Assembly (NCBI RefSeq): GCF_014280235.1
Contig: NZ_CP047940.1
Span: 1,674,001-1,738,000, forward strand
Direction of reading: 5' to 3'
DNA from: Cyanobium sp. NS01
Lineage (GTDB): Bacteria > Cyanobacteriota > Cyanobacteriia > PCC-6307 > Cyanobiaceae
DNA: 64,000 nt
A program made the position numbers and the translations under genes. Numbering within the stretch: position 1 is the first letter of the stretch; each line of letters begins with the position of its first letter. This document shows positions 8,382 through 16,919 of this stretch, one piece after another. Under the pieces are notes generated by a model. It worked only from the letters and a program-made list of their open reading frames with translations. It had not been told where the DNA came from and did not search any database.

Positions 8382-9635
8382 ATGGTGCCCTCCGCCACCC
8401 CCAACGGCTCCGGCCGGCCGGGCCTGCTGGCTGCCCTGAAGCGGGAGCTGTTTGCCAGCCGCGGCGACACCCTGCTCAGCCTTGCCCTGATCGGCCTGAT
8501 CGGCAGCGCCCTGTTCGCCCTGCTGCGCTGGGCCCTGGGCTCCGCCAACTGGGCGGTGATTCAGCTCAACAGCACCCTGTTCGCCGTGGGGCGCTATCCG
8601 CAGCCACAGCAGTGGCGCCTGTGGCTGCTGCTCGCCCTGCTCTGCGCCGCCAGTGGCCTGAGCTGGGGCCTGCTGCGCAGCCAGCCGCGGCCCGACCGCC
8701 GCGGCAACCCCTGGCCCAACTCCGATCGCTGGGCCTGTGGCCTGATCGCCGGGCTGGCCCTGTGGACGCCCTGGGCCCTGCAGCTCAGCCCCGCCATCGC
8801 CGGCCGCTGGGCAGCCCTGGCCGCCCTGCTGCTGGCGCTGCGCTGGCTCACGGGACGCTGGGCCCAGCGGCTGGGGCCGGAGCTGGGGTCGCGGGCGCTG
8901 CGGGGGCTGGCCCTGCTCTGGCCGGGGCTCTACCTGCTGGGCATGGTGCTGATCAGTGGCGGCTTCGGGCTGACGCGGGTGTCCAGCGCCGAGTGGGGAG
9001 GCCTGCTGCTCACCCTGCTGGAGGCCAGCTTCGCCATCCTGCTCTGCTTTCCCCTGGGGGTGCTGCTGGCCCTCGGTCGCCGCAGCGCCCTGCCGCTGCT
9101 GCGCTGGGGTTCGGTGCTCTACATCGAGTTCATCCGCGGGGCGCCGCTGATCACCCTGCTGTTCCTCGGCCAGAACATCCTCGGCTTTCTGCTGCCGGGC
9201 GGCCTGGCCCCAGAGCGGGTGTGGCGGGCCGCCTGGGTGCTCACCTTCTTCGCGGCGGCCTACCTGGCCGAGGCGGTGCGGGCCGGCCTCAGCGCCGTGC
9301 CCGCCGGCCAGCTGGAGGCGGCGCGTTCCCTCGGCCTCGGGCCGCTGCAGGCCCTGCAGCACGTGGTGCTGCCCCAGGCCCTGCGGGTGGCCCTGCCGGT
9401 GATGGTGAGCCAGTTCATCTCGCTGCTGCAGGACACCACCCTGCTGTCGCTGATCGGCCTGCTGGAGCTGCTCGGCACCGCCCGCGCCGTGATGGCCAAC
9501 CCCGCCTTCCTGGGCCACTACGGCGAGGTGTACCTCACCCTGGCAGTGCTGTTCTGGGGCTGCTGCACCGCCCTGGGCCTGGGCAGCCGGGCGCTCGAAC
9601 ACCGCCTCGATCCCCGCCACAGCTCCAGTGGCTGA
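8382..9635 (+). CDS. amino-acid ABC transporter permease (AapM/NatH type)
   Basis: Second permease subunit, 417 aa. The first 200 residues contain several extra helices (for example near 30-50, 90-105 and 120-150), as in AapM. The C-terminal half holds the conserved permease domain with EAA loop GQLEAARSLGLGPLQALQHVVLPQALRVALPVM. It pairs with the upstream permease to form the heterodimeric pore. It is followed after 33 bp by the ATPase gene. Confidence 0.9.
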   Translation: MVPSATPNGSGRPGLLAALKRELFASRGDTLLSLALIGLIGSALFALLRWALGSANWAVIQLNSTLFAVGRYPQPQQWRLWLLLALLCAASGLSWGLLRSQPRPDRRGNPWPNSDRWACGLIAGLALWTPWALQLSPAIAGRWAALAALLLALRWLTGRWAQRLGPELGSRALRGLALLWPGLYLLGMVLISGGFGLTRVSSAEWGGLLLTLLEASFAILLCFPLGVLLALGRRSALPLLRWGSVLYIEFIRGAPLITLLFLGQNILGFLLPGGLAPERVWRAAWVLTFFAAAYLAEAVRAGLSAVPAGQLEAARSLGLGPLQALQHVVLPQALRVALPVMVSQFISLLQDTTLLSLIGLLELLGTARAVMANPAFLGHYGEVYLTLAVLFWGCCTALGLGSRALEHRLDPRHSSSG

Positions 9636-9668
9636 GACACCGCTCCAACCCCGCCCCTTCTGATCCCC

Positions 9669-10442
9669 ATGGACTCCAGCGCCCCCACCAGTCCCCCGAG
9701 CCGCGCCCGGGCCCCGATCCTGCGGGCCGAGGCCGTGCACAAGTGGTACCCCAACGGCTTTCAGGCGCTCAGGGGGGCCAGCCTCACAGTGGAGCGCGGC
9801 GAGGTGGTGGTGATCATGGGCCCTTCCGGCTCCGGCAAGAGCACCTTCATCCGCACCTTCAACGCCCTGGAGGACTTTCAGCAGGGCAGCATCCACATCG
9901 ATGGCCGGCCCCTCTCCGCCGACCTGCGCGACATCGATGCCATCCGCCGCGAGGTGGGCATGGTGTTTCAGCAGTTCAACCTCTTCCCCCACCTCACGGT
10001 GCTGCAGAACCTCACCCTGGCGCCGGTGCTGGTGCGCCGCCGCAGCCGCTCCGAGGCGCAGCGGCGGGCTGTTCAGCTGCTGGAGCGGGTGGGAATCGCC
10101 GAGCAGGCGGACAAATATCCCGGCCAGCTCTCCGGCGGCCAGCAGCAGCGGGTGGCCATCGCCCGCTCGCTGTGCATGGACCCCCAGCTGATGCTCTTCG
10201 ACGAGCCCACCAGCGCCCTCGACCCCGAAATGGTGCGCGAGGTGCTGGAGGTGATGCAGGACCTGGCCGCCGAGGGCATGACCATGGTGGTGGTGACCCA
10301 CGAGGTGCGCTTTGCCCAGCAGGTGGCCCACCGCGTGGTGCTGATGGATGGGGGCGAGGTGGTGGAGGAAGCACCGCCGGAGCGGTTCTTCTCGAACCCG
10401 AGCCACGAACGCAGCCGCCGCTTCCTCGAGCAGATCCTCTGA
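9669..10442 (+). CDS. amino-acid ABC transporter ATP-binding protein (AapP/BgtA type)
   Basis: Cytoplasmic ATPase of 257 aa that powers the preceding permeases. All ABC motifs are present: Walker A GPSGSGKST, Q-loop VFQQFNLFPH, signature LSGGQQQRVAIARS, Walker B LMLFDEPTSALDPE, and the switch His in VVVTHE. Length and sequence are those of polar-amino-acid (GlnQ/HisP) ATPases. It ends the four-gene operon and faces the SQR gene tail to tail with a gap of 10 bp. Confidence 0.93.
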   Translation: MDSSAPTSPPSRARAPILRAEAVHKWYPNGFQALRGASLTVERGEVVVIMGPSGSGKSTFIRTFNALEDFQQGSIHIDGRPLSADLRDIDAIRREVGMVFQQFNLFPHLTVLQNLTLAPVLVRRRSRSEAQRRAVQLLERVGIAEQADKYPGQLSGGQQQRVAIARSLCMDPQLMLFDEPTSALDPEMVREVLEVMQDLAAEGMTMVVVTHEVRFAQQVAHRVVLMDGGEVVEEAPPERFFSNPSHERSRRFLEQIL

Positions 10443-10452
10443 TTCGCCAGAG

Positions 10453-11724
10453 TCAGCGCTGCCAGCGCATCAGGCCCAGCCGCCGGGCCAACCCCGTGAA
10501 CGGCTTCAGGTAGGCGCCCTCGTGGGGCTGGGCCTTGAGCATCCGATTCCAGTAGATCCAGGGAAAGCCCCAGCGCTCCAGCAGCCAGGCGAACCAGCGC
10601 TCCTTCACCGGATCCACCAGAAAGCTGCTCACGGGCTTCTTGGTGTAGTCGAACTCCACCATCATCACGCTGTGATCCGTGGTGATCAGCGGGCAGGCGC
10701 TGTAGCCGTCGTAGCCCCCCTGCACGCTTCGCCCCTGCAGCACCGCCTGCACATTGGCCGCCACCACCGGCGCCTGCAGACGCACCGCGGCCGCCGTCTT
10801 GGAGGTGGGAAAGGAACCCACGTCACCGATGGCGAACACATCCGGATAGCGGAGATGCTGGCCGCTGTGCGGGTCCACCTCAACCCAGCCCTCCGTGGGA
10901 TTGACGGCCAGCGGACTCTCGGCCACCACCCGTGGAGCGGCCATCGGCGGCACCACGTGCAGCAGATCGAAGCCGAGCTCGAGCTCGTGGCTCTGGCCGC
11001 CTTCCTGCTCCCGGACCCGGAACACGGCCCGGCGCTCGGGGCCGTTCACGGCCACCAGGTCGTGGCGGAAGCGCACCTCGCTGCCATGGGCGGCGGCGAT
11101 CGCCCCCATCGCCTCGCTGAAGGCAGGCACGGGGAAGAGGTTGCTCTTGGCGGTGCAGAAGATCAGCCGGGACTTCACCCCCACGCCACTGCGGCGCTTG
11201 AACTGCTGATCGGCGATGTGCATGATCTTCTGGGGTGCCCCCCCGCATTTGATCGCCGTGGCGGGCTGGGTGAACAGGGCCGTGCCGCCCTGGAAGCGCC
11301 GCAGACAGTCGCGGGTGTACATCGCAAAGCGGCGGCTGTAGATGCTGCAGACCCCGTGGCGACCCAGGGCCGCCGGCAAGCCGTCCACGGCGCTCCAGAG
11401 CAGATCGAGGCCCAGGGCCACCACGAGCACCCCATAGGTGATCCGCTGGCCATCGATCAGCTCGACGGCGTGCTGCTCGGGATCGAAGGCCACCACCTTG
11501 CTGCAGATCCAGCGCACCCCCTCGGGCATCACCGAGGCCTCGCTGCGCTCGGTTTCAGCCATCGGCACGAAACCGCCGGCCACCAGCACCCAACCCGACT
11601 GGTAGTCGTGAGAGGAGGAGGGCTCCACCACGGTGACATCGAGCTCGGGGGCCAGGCGGCGCAACCAGCTGGCCAGCGTGATCCCCCCCGTTCCGCCTCC
11701 CGCGATCAGCACCTGGCAATGCAT
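10453..11724 (-). CDS. sqr: sulfide:quinone oxidoreductase-type flavoprotein, copy 1 (psbA-linked)
   Basis: FAD-dependent oxidoreductase of 423 aa, predicted to oxidise sulfide to sulfane sulfur and reduce the quinone pool. The N-terminal dinucleotide motif is LIAGGGTGGITLASWL. Two cysteines match the catalytic pair of human-type SQR: Cys160 in IKCGGAPQK and Cys344 in SACPLIT. A second FAD motif is FAIGDVGSFPTSKTAAAV. The C-terminal part (WLLERWGFPWIYWNRML) is amphipathic, as in membrane-bound SQRs. It is the third gene after psbA and the haem protein, with only 2 bp before its start. A second, more canonical paralogue sits at 35.7 kb. Electron donor is inferred from family. Confidence 0.88.
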   Translation of the reverse strand: MHCQVLIAGGGTGGITLASWLRRLAPELDVTVVEPSSSHDYQSGWVLVAGGFVPMAETERSEASVMPEGVRWICSKVVAFDPEQHAVELIDGQRITYGVLVVALGLDLLWSAVDGLPAALGRHGVCSIYSRRFAMYTRDCLRRFQGGTALFTQPATAIKCGGAPQKIMHIADQQFKRRSGVGVKSRLIFCTAKSNLFPVPAFSEAMGAIAAAHGSEVRFRHDLVAVNGPERRAVFRVREQEGGQSHELELGFDLLHVVPPMAAPRVVAESPLAVNPTEGWVEVDPHSGQHLRYPDVFAIGDVGSFPTSKTAAAVRLQAPVVAANVQAVLQGRSVQGGYDGYSACPLITTDHSVMMVEFDYTKKPVSSFLVDPVKERWFAWLLERWGFPWIYWNRMLKAQPHEGAYLKPFTGLARRLGLMRWQR

Positions 11725-11726
11725 GG

Positions 11727-12371
11727 TCAGCCTCCCTCAGAGGCCCTGAGCACCTCCTGGACCTCGGGAATGAACACGGCATACATGCCGCGCAGATCGC
11801 CGGGCTTGAAGTTGAACGCCTTGTCGGCGGGGTACCTCTCGCTCACGAATCCGGGGCGGCTGTCCTTGGTTCCATGACAGGCCAGACAGCTGGGTTGCAC
11901 ATCGATGCGTCGGTAATAGTTCACACCAGCGGTCTGGCCGGCGGTGGCCGGCTCCCACAGGCCGGTGATCTCGGGGTACCTGGCCAGCAGATCGATCACC
12001 TGGCTCTCGTGGCTGTTGGCGGGGGCATGGTCGGGGTTGCGGTACTTGCTGGCCACCTGGCGCACGGTCCAGCCGTTCTCCTGAGCGATGGCCATGGCCC
12101 GCTGCCCCACCGGCTTGCACACCTCCCGCATGGTGTCCATGGTGGGCTCCTCGTCGCTGCCCTCGAGGCTGGAGGCCAGCTGCGTGCGCAGCTGATCCAG
12201 TTGCTCCATCGCTGCGACAGCCCGGGGGAGATCAGCCGGACTGGCGGACGCCTCCAGGGCGAGGGCGGGCGCGGGGCAGAGGCTGAGCAGCGCGCTGCTC
12301 AGCAGGGCGAGGGCGGCGGCCACCGCCATCAGGGGCAGCAGGCGCCGCAGGGTGGGAAACAGGAGGTCCAT
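11727..12371 (-). CDS. DUF3365 (Tll0287-like) periplasmic c-type haem protein
   Basis: Protein of 214 aa with a signal peptide (hydrophobic residues 10-37, cleavage likely after ALA near 38) and a single haem c motif, CLACH at 162-166. The sequence around it (NYYRRIDVQPS before, FVSERYPADKAFNF after) and the upstream KPVGQRAMAIAQENGWTVRQVASKYRNP region fit the DUF3365 haem-sensor/Tll0287-like family. The ATG at 12371 was chosen because the signal peptide begins there. It lies between psbA and SQR on the same strand, 2 bp before SQR and 77 bp after psbA. A redox or gas-sensing role near the thylakoid lumen or periplasm is inferred. Confidence 0.85.
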   Translation of the reverse strand: MDLLFPTLRRLLPLMAVAAALALLSSALLSLCPAPALALEASASPADLPRAVAAMEQLDQLRTQLASSLEGSDEEPTMDTMREVCKPVGQRAMAIAQENGWTVRQVASKYRNPDHAPANSHESQVIDLLARYPEITGLWEPATAGQTAGVNYYRRIDVQPSCLACHGTKDSRPGFVSERYPADKAFNFKPGDLRGMYAVFIPEVQEVLRASEGG

Positions 12372-12420
12372 GGCAGAGCCAGGCAGAGGAACGGAGAAGA
12401 CGCAGGCGCCACGGGGGGGC

Positions 12421-12443
12421 AAAAGGGCGCCACTCGGGCGCCC
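12421..12443 (-). terminator. hairpin plus short T-run after psbA
   Basis: Read on the minus strand, GGGCGCC-CGAGT-GGCGCCC (12443 down to 12425) forms a perfect 7-bp GC stem followed by TTTT (12424-12421), directly after the psbA stop. The T-run is short, so it may attenuate rather than stop transcription into the haem protein and SQR genes. Confidence 0.6.
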
Positions 12444-12448
12444 CTGCA

Positions 12449-13528
12449 TCAGCCGAGGGCTGGCGCGGTGAGCGCCACGGGAAGGCTGTCCACCCGGGCC
12501 AGATCGAGGGGGAAGTTGTGCACGTTGCGCTCGTGCATCGCCTCGATGCCGAGGCCGGCGCGGTTGAGCACATCGGCCCAGGTGTTGATCACCCGGCCCT
12601 GGGCATCGAGCACGGAGTGGTTGAAGTTGAGGCCGTTGAGGTTGAACGAGAAGCTGGCCACCGCCAGGGCCGCGAACCAGATGCCCACCACCGGCCAGGC
12701 GGCCAGGAAGAAGTGCAGGCTGCGGCTGTTGTTGAAGGAGGCGTACTGGAAGATCAGACGCCCGAAGTAACCGTGGGCGGCCACGATGTTGTAGGTCTCC
12801 TCCTCCTGGCCAAACTTGTAACCCCTGTTCTGGGACTCGGTTTCCGTGGTTTCGCGCACCAGGGAGCTGGTGACAAGCGAGCCGTGCATGGCCGCGAACA
12901 GGGCGCCGCCGAAGACGCCGGCCACGCCGAGCATGTGGAAGGGGTGCATGAGCACGTTGTGCTCAGCCTGGAGCACCAGCATGAAGTTGAAGGTGCCGGA
13001 GATGCCCAGAGGCATGCCGTCGGAGAAAGAGCCCTGCCCGATCGAGTACACCAGCAGCACGGCGGTGGCGGCGGCCACGGGAGCGGAATAGGCCACGGCG
13101 ATCCAGGGGCGCATGCCGAGGCGATAGCTGAGTTCCCACTCACGGCCCATCCAGCAGAAGATGCCGATCAGGAAGTGGAAGATGATCAGCTGATAGGGCC
13201 CACCGTTGTAGAGCCATTCATCGAGGCTTTTGGCGGCCCAGATCGGATAGAGGTGCAGACCGATGGCGTTGGAACTCGGCACCACCGCCGCCGTGATGAT
13301 GTTGTTGCCGTAGAGCAGGCCGCCTGAGACGGGCTCACGCACGCCGTCGATGTCGACGGGGGGAGAGCCGATGAAGGCGATCACAAAGCAGCAGGTGGCC
13401 ACCAGCAGGGTGGGGATCATCAGCACGCCGAACCACCCCACGTAGAGGCGGTTGTCGGTGCTGGTGACCCAGTTCTTGAACGCTTCCCAGAGCGGGATCC
13501 GGGAGGGAGGCAGGGAGGTTGTGGTCAT
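12449..13528 (-). CDS. psbA: photosystem II D1 protein, low-oxygen isoform D1'
   Basis: Reaction-centre subunit D1, 359 aa from ATG 13528 (METs upstream are shadow). All manganese-cluster ligands are present: Asp170, Glu189, His332, Glu333, His337, Asp342 and Ala344. Tyr161, His190, His198, His215, Ser264 and His272 are also there, so it should make a working centre. Cleavage after Ala344 would remove a 15-residue tail. Residue 130 is Glu. It has Ala80, Leu158 and Ala286 in place of Gly80, Phe158 and Thr286, the three-residue signature of the micro-aerobic D1' isoform. Many other substitutions (for example [23 protein letters not shown]) set it apart from house-keeping D1. It heads a same-strand run with a haem protein and SQR. 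Confidence 0.95.
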   Translation of the reverse strand: MTTTSLPPSRIPLWEAFKNWVTSTDNRLYVGWFGVLMIPTLLVATCCFVIAFIGSPPVDIDGVREPVSGGLLYGNNIITAAVVPSSNAIGLHLYPIWAAKSLDEWLYNGGPYQLIIFHFLIGIFCWMGREWELSYRLGMRPWIAVAYSAPVAAATAVLLVYSIGQGSFSDGMPLGISGTFNFMLVLQAEHNVLMHPFHMLGVAGVFGGALFAAMHGSLVTSSLVRETTETESQNRGYKFGQEEETYNIVAAHGYFGRLIFQYASFNNSRSLHFFLAAWPVVGIWFAALAVASFSFNLNGLNFNHSVLDAQGRVINTWADVLNRAGLGIEAMHERNVHNFPLDLARVDSLPVALTAPALG

Positions 13529-13608
13529 GGGATCCAGGCGATGCGTGGACGAGGAGCCCGGCACCGGCAGCGCCGCGAAGGGCCGCGCCGGGGAGCTCCT
13601 GCCATCAA

Positions 13609-13641
13609 CGATAGCTTGCTATCGCTGTAAGCGCATAAAAG
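13609..13641 (-). promoter_or_regulatory. psbA (D1') upstream control region: palindrome plus shared motif
   Basis: About 80-115 bp upstream of the psbA start lies CGATAGC-TT-GCTATCG (13609-13624), a perfect 7-bp inverted repeat. Next to it is TAAGCGCATAAAAG (13628-13641; in gene sense CTTTTATGCGCTTA). That motif matches 12 of 14 bases of 5660-5673 in front of the persulfide operon, in the same orientation to the gene. This AT-rich island in GC-rich DNA probably holds the promoter and an operator. No strong ribosome-binding site is visible before the ATG. Confidence 0.5.
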
Positions 13642-13753
13642 ACGATGGAAGCCTCGCATCGGCCCCCCACTCCGCCCCTCAGAATGGCGCCGCGGCGCTG
13701 ACTTCCCCATCACCCCCTACGCGCCCTGGGCGCTGCTGGCCCTCGGCACGGCG

Positions 13754-14644
13754 GTGCTGGAGACCCTGCGTGATCTGGCCCTGCGCCGGGTGCTGCGCCA
13801 GTCCGGCTGGAGCACCCTGCGGGTGATCGGCCTGAGCAGTGCCCTGGCCGCCCTGCTGCTGGCAGTGCCCCTGCTGCTGGCCGAGAGCCAGCCCCTCGAT
13901 GGCTGGGCCTTTCTGGCGGCCCTGGCCGTGGGCGGCAGCCTCAATGCCCTGGCCTTCTGGGGCTATGGCCGCGCCATCGCCCTGGAGGACCTCAGCCTGG
14001 TGCTGCCGCTGATCAACCTCTCCCCCCTGGTGCTGCTGCTGGCGGGCTGGTGGGTGCTTGGGGAGCGACCCTCCCCGAGCGCGGTGGCCGGCGTGGGACT
14101 GCTGGTGCTGGGGGCCCTGCTGCTGGGCCGCAGCCGCCGAGGCGGGCCGTCGCCGGGGGGCATGGCGGGGCTGGGCCAGCTCTGGGCCAGCCCCGGTTGC
14201 CGCTGGATGCTGCTGGTGGCGGTGATCTGGGGGGTGGCCGCCACCATGGACAAGCTGGGGGTGCAGGCGGGCGGCAGCGTGCTGTGGGTGCTCTCCCTGC
14301 AGCTGGTGATCGGCGGCAGCCTGCTGGGGCTGTCGCTGCCGGGAGGCCAGGCGAGCGGGCCCGCCGCTGCCAAGGCCGGCGGCCAAGCCGCGACCTGCTG
14401 GGGACGGGTGCTGCCGTTCCTGCTGGTGGCCGCCCTGGCCGGGGCCGTGGGCACGGTGTGGCAGATGGAGGCGATCCGGAGCACCGCCGTGGTGCATGTG
14501 ATCGCCATCAAGCGGCTCAGCACCCTGTTCGGCAGCGGCATCGGCGTGGTGGCCCTGGGCGAGGCCGAAGGGCGACGCCGCCTGCTCGCCGCCGCCGTGA
14601 TGGTGATCGGCGCCGCCACCGTGCTGTGGAGCGCGCTGCCCTGA
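13754..14644 (+). CDS. EamA/DMT-family transporter
   Basis: Membrane protein of about 296 aa with roughly ten hydrophobic helices in two EamA repeats, predicted to export or import small metabolites. The GTG at 13754 is the only conventional start in frame. However, the hydrophobic sequence continues upstream in frame (codons for TPYAPWALLALGTA from about 13712), so the GTG cuts into the first helix. The real start may be a rare codon further upstream. The substrate is unknown. It is divergent from psbA. Confidence 0.8.
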   Translation: MLETLRDLALRRVLRQSGWSTLRVIGLSSALAALLLAVPLLLAESQPLDGWAFLAALAVGGSLNALAFWGYGRAIALEDLSLVLPLINLSPLVLLLAGWWVLGERPSPSAVAGVGLLVLGALLLGRSRRGGPSPGGMAGLGQLWASPGCRWMLLVAVIWGVAATMDKLGVQAGGSVLWVLSLQLVIGGSLLGLSLPGGQASGPAAAKAGGQAATCWGRVLPFLLVAALAGAVGTVWQMEAIRSTAVVHVIAIKRLSTLFGSGIGVVALGEAEGRRRLLAAAVMVIGAATVLWSALP

Positions 14645-14683
14645 GGCCAGGCTGGGGCGGGGCTGGTGCTCAACCGGCCAGGC

Positions 14684-14899
14684 TCAGAGGCCGGCGGGGC
14701 GGGGCTGCACACCCATCAGCTGGGCCACGAGGTCTTCACTCATCGAGGCCTGCAGCTGCCAGGCCTGGAGCAGGCTCTTGGCCACGGTGCGCAGCTCCTC
14801 GACGTTGTCGCAGGAATCGATCGCCCGGGCATGGGCCTCCATGGCGAATTGGCGGCTGAGGGAAAGGGTCTCCATGGCGTCGTTTTCGCGTTCGTTCAC
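14684..14899 (-). CDS. small conserved-type cyanobacterial protein, unknown function
   Basis: A 71-aa protein (or 63 aa from the ATG at 14875) that is mainly helical, soluble and acidic (LSLSRQFAMEAHARAID then CDNVEELRTVAKSLLQAW). It has one Cys and no membrane segment. The reading frame has the look of the small helical proteins common in picocyanobacteria. I cannot assign a function. It is separated by 39 bp from the convergent DMT transporter. Confidence 0.6.
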   Translation of the reverse strand: MNERENDAMETLSLSRQFAMEAHARAIDSCDNVEELRTVAKSLLQAWQLQASMSEDLVAQLMGVQPRPAGL

Positions 14900-15013
14900 A
14901 ACACGTTACAAAGCTGCCGTCGGTTATGGGGTGCGGGTCCCCGAAGGACCGCCCGGCGAGCGCTTCCCGCCCAGGAGGGGCACAGTGGGGGGCAGGGGCA
15001 GGCAAAACAGGGC

Positions 15014-15595
15014 ATGGGCATGCGCGCACGACTGGGTCAGTGGCTCCGCCGCGTCGGCGATCGGCTCGATCCAGAGCGCGATCCCATCCTGGCGCTGGAG
15101 CGCCAGCCGGCTCTGCTGGCCGGAGCGGCCAACCCCAAGCTGCCCTCGATGGTGGGGCTGGATGAGGCCCCCGGCGCCAGCGAAGACAGCCTGCCCTCAG
15201 CGCCCTGGCAGGGCGTGCGGGAGCGGGCCCTCAGCAAGAGCCTGCTCACCCTCCGCTCCGAGGCCGTCTACAGCCTGGGGGCCCTGCACGCAGCCCATCT
15301 CGCCGCCGCGGCCGTGTTCGACGACCGGCGCCTGGCGGTGGCCCTGGCCCAGCGCCGCGGCGACCCCATGGACGACGAGGTGCTCACCAAGCTGGCTGAG
15401 GCCGCTTCGATCTGGCACCGCGACAGCGCTTCGCTGGGGGTGGCCCTCACCGCGATCGGCACCGCCCAGGTGCCCGATCTCACCCTGGCGGAAGCCCTGC
15501 AGGTGGACGACGAGGAGGAAGCCTCCCTGGAGGCGATGGTGGAGGGCTATCAGATCGAGCTTCAGCGCCAGATCCTCGAAGAGGCCGAGAGCTGA
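15014..15595 (+). CDS. hypothetical protein, 193 aa
   Basis: A soluble alpha-helical protein starting at ATG 15014 (a second ATG is at 15020). Residues 1-20 are basic and amphipathic (MRARLGQWLRRVGDRL). The middle (about 75-140) is Ala-rich and helical with a Leu-rich segment (SLGALHAAHLAAAAVFDDRRLAVALAQ). The C-terminus is strongly acidic (VDDEEEASLEAMVEGY). No signal peptide or catalytic motif is evident and no family is recognised. Codon use matches its neighbours, so it looks like a real gene. It is convergent with the potassium channel gene, 29 bp apart. Confidence 0.7.
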   Translation: MGMRARLGQWLRRVGDRLDPERDPILALERQPALLAGAANPKLPSMVGLDEAPGASEDSLPSAPWQGVRERALSKSLLTLRSEAVYSLGALHAAHLAAAAVFDDRRLAVALAQRRGDPMDDEVLTKLAEAASIWHRDSASLGVALTAIGTAQVPDLTLAEALQVDDEEEASLEAMVEGYQIELQRQILEEAES

Positions 15596-15624
15596 GAGCA
15601 GCCCGCCCCTGAGCCAGCCTGCCC

Positions 15625-16788
15625 TCAGCTCGCCATGTGCTCGATGCTGATCAGGGCGGTGCCCAGCAGGCTGGTGACTTCGTGCAGCTGGTTCTTGCTG
15701 CCCATCACCACCAACATCTGCCCCGGGGCCAGGCGGTGATCGCTGCCCGGATTGGCGATCAGGCTCTGCTCCTCGAGCTTGTAGGAAGTGCCCCGGTACT
15801 GGCGCACCACCTCCTGGGCAGGGGGCGCCGGCTGCACGGCCAGCACCAGGGCGCCGGTGCGCCGCCCCAGCTGCAGCTCCCCCAGACTCATCCCCAGCAG
15901 CCGACCCAGATCGCCCGGGTTGGCGCTGAGCCGGAACTCCTCCACCTCGCAATCGCTGCCGGCCAGCAGATCCATGAAGGTGACGGCCAGGGGCCGCAGG
16001 GCGGTGGCGGCCATCGTGCGGCCGCCACTCACGTAGGGGCTCACCACCTGGTCGGCCCCGGCCAGGCGCAATTTGCGCTCCGCCTCATCGCTGTCGGAGC
16101 GGGCGATCAGGCGGCAGGAGGGGGCCAGCCCGCGGGCGCTCAGCACCACGTAGAGATTGGCGGCGTTGCTGGGCAGGGCCGCCACCAGGGAGCGGCACTG
16201 GTGAATGCCCGCCTCCACCAGGGTTTCATCGAGGGTGGCGTCGGCTACCAGCACCGGCAGACCGCGGTCCTGGGCGGCCGTGCTGCGCTCCTGGTCCAGC
16301 TCCACCACCAGCAGCGGCACCCGCTCGCGGCTCAGCTGCTCGGCGATCTCACGGCCGATGCGGCCGTAGCCGCAGAGAATCACATGGTCTTGCATGGTCT
16401 TGATCCAGCGGCGGAAACGGCGCTCACGCAGGCGCCTGAAATAGCCCGATTCGGAGAGGCCGAGCACTCCCTGGATGCTGATCTGCACCACCACCAGGCC
16501 GCCCAGGATCAGCAGCACCGTCACCAGGCGTCCAGCCGGCGAGAGGGGCTGCACCTCGCCGAAGCCGATCGTGCTGATCGTGATCGCCACCATCCAGTAG
16601 CAGTCCGCCCAGCCCCAGCCCTCCGTGAGGCGATAGCCCAGGGCAGCCAGATTCACCAGCACCACCAGGGCAAGCGGGGCCCGCCAGGGTCGGCGAATCC
16701 GGGTGGATGGGGGACGGCGTCGGCGCCAGAGGCGCCAGCGGAGGCTGGCCATGGAGATCCGGATCCGACGGCCGGATCGCTGCGCCAT
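15625..16788 (-). CDS. potassium channel with TrkA/RCK domain
   Basis: Potassium channel of 387 aa from ATG 16788 (a further ATG is at 16752). A basic N-terminus leads to two membrane helices that flank a pore loop with selectivity filter TISTIGFGE. Then comes a TrkA-N/RCK domain with Rossmann motif ILCGYGRIGREIAEQL and ELDQ, which senses nucleotides or ions. A TrkA-C-like part (about 300-385) ends the protein. The layout matches Kch/MthK-type channels. It is divergent from the DUF2126 gene with a gap of about 130 bp. Confidence 0.88.
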   Translation of the reverse strand: MAQRSGRRIRISMASLRWRLWRRRRPPSTRIRRPWRAPLALVVLVNLAALGYRLTEGWGWADCYWMVAITISTIGFGEVQPLSPAGRLVTVLLILGGLVVVQISIQGVLGLSESGYFRRLRERRFRRWIKTMQDHVILCGYGRIGREIAEQLSRERVPLLVVELDQERSTAAQDRGLPVLVADATLDETLVEAGIHQCRSLVAALPSNAANLYVVLSARGLAPSCRLIARSDSDEAERKLRLAGADQVVSPYVSGGRTMAATALRPLAVTFMDLLAGSDCEVEEFRLSANPGDLGRLLGMSLGELQLGRRTGALVLAVQPAPPAQEVVRQYRGTSYKLEEQSLIANPGSDHRLAPGQMLVVMGSKNQLHEVTSLLGTALISIEHMAS

Positions 16789-16919
16789 TAAACCAATGCT
16801 GCGCTGACGCTGCAGGTCACGGTCGCAGCAGGTCCCGGTCAGGCCACAGCGCAGGATGGAGCGGTGGTGCGGCCCGCAGTCGTGCCCTGTCCCCACCCAC
16901 TGCACCGCCGATCGCCACG

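Noticed and set aside
8367-10406. Minus-strand open frame of 679 codons
   Set aside because: It is antisense to the transporter permease and ATPase genes, which carry complete ABC motifs.
12449-13528. psbA as an ordinary house-keeping D1 gene
   Set aside because: All three D1' signature positions (80, 158, 286) are changed, and the gene neighbours are sulfide-related.
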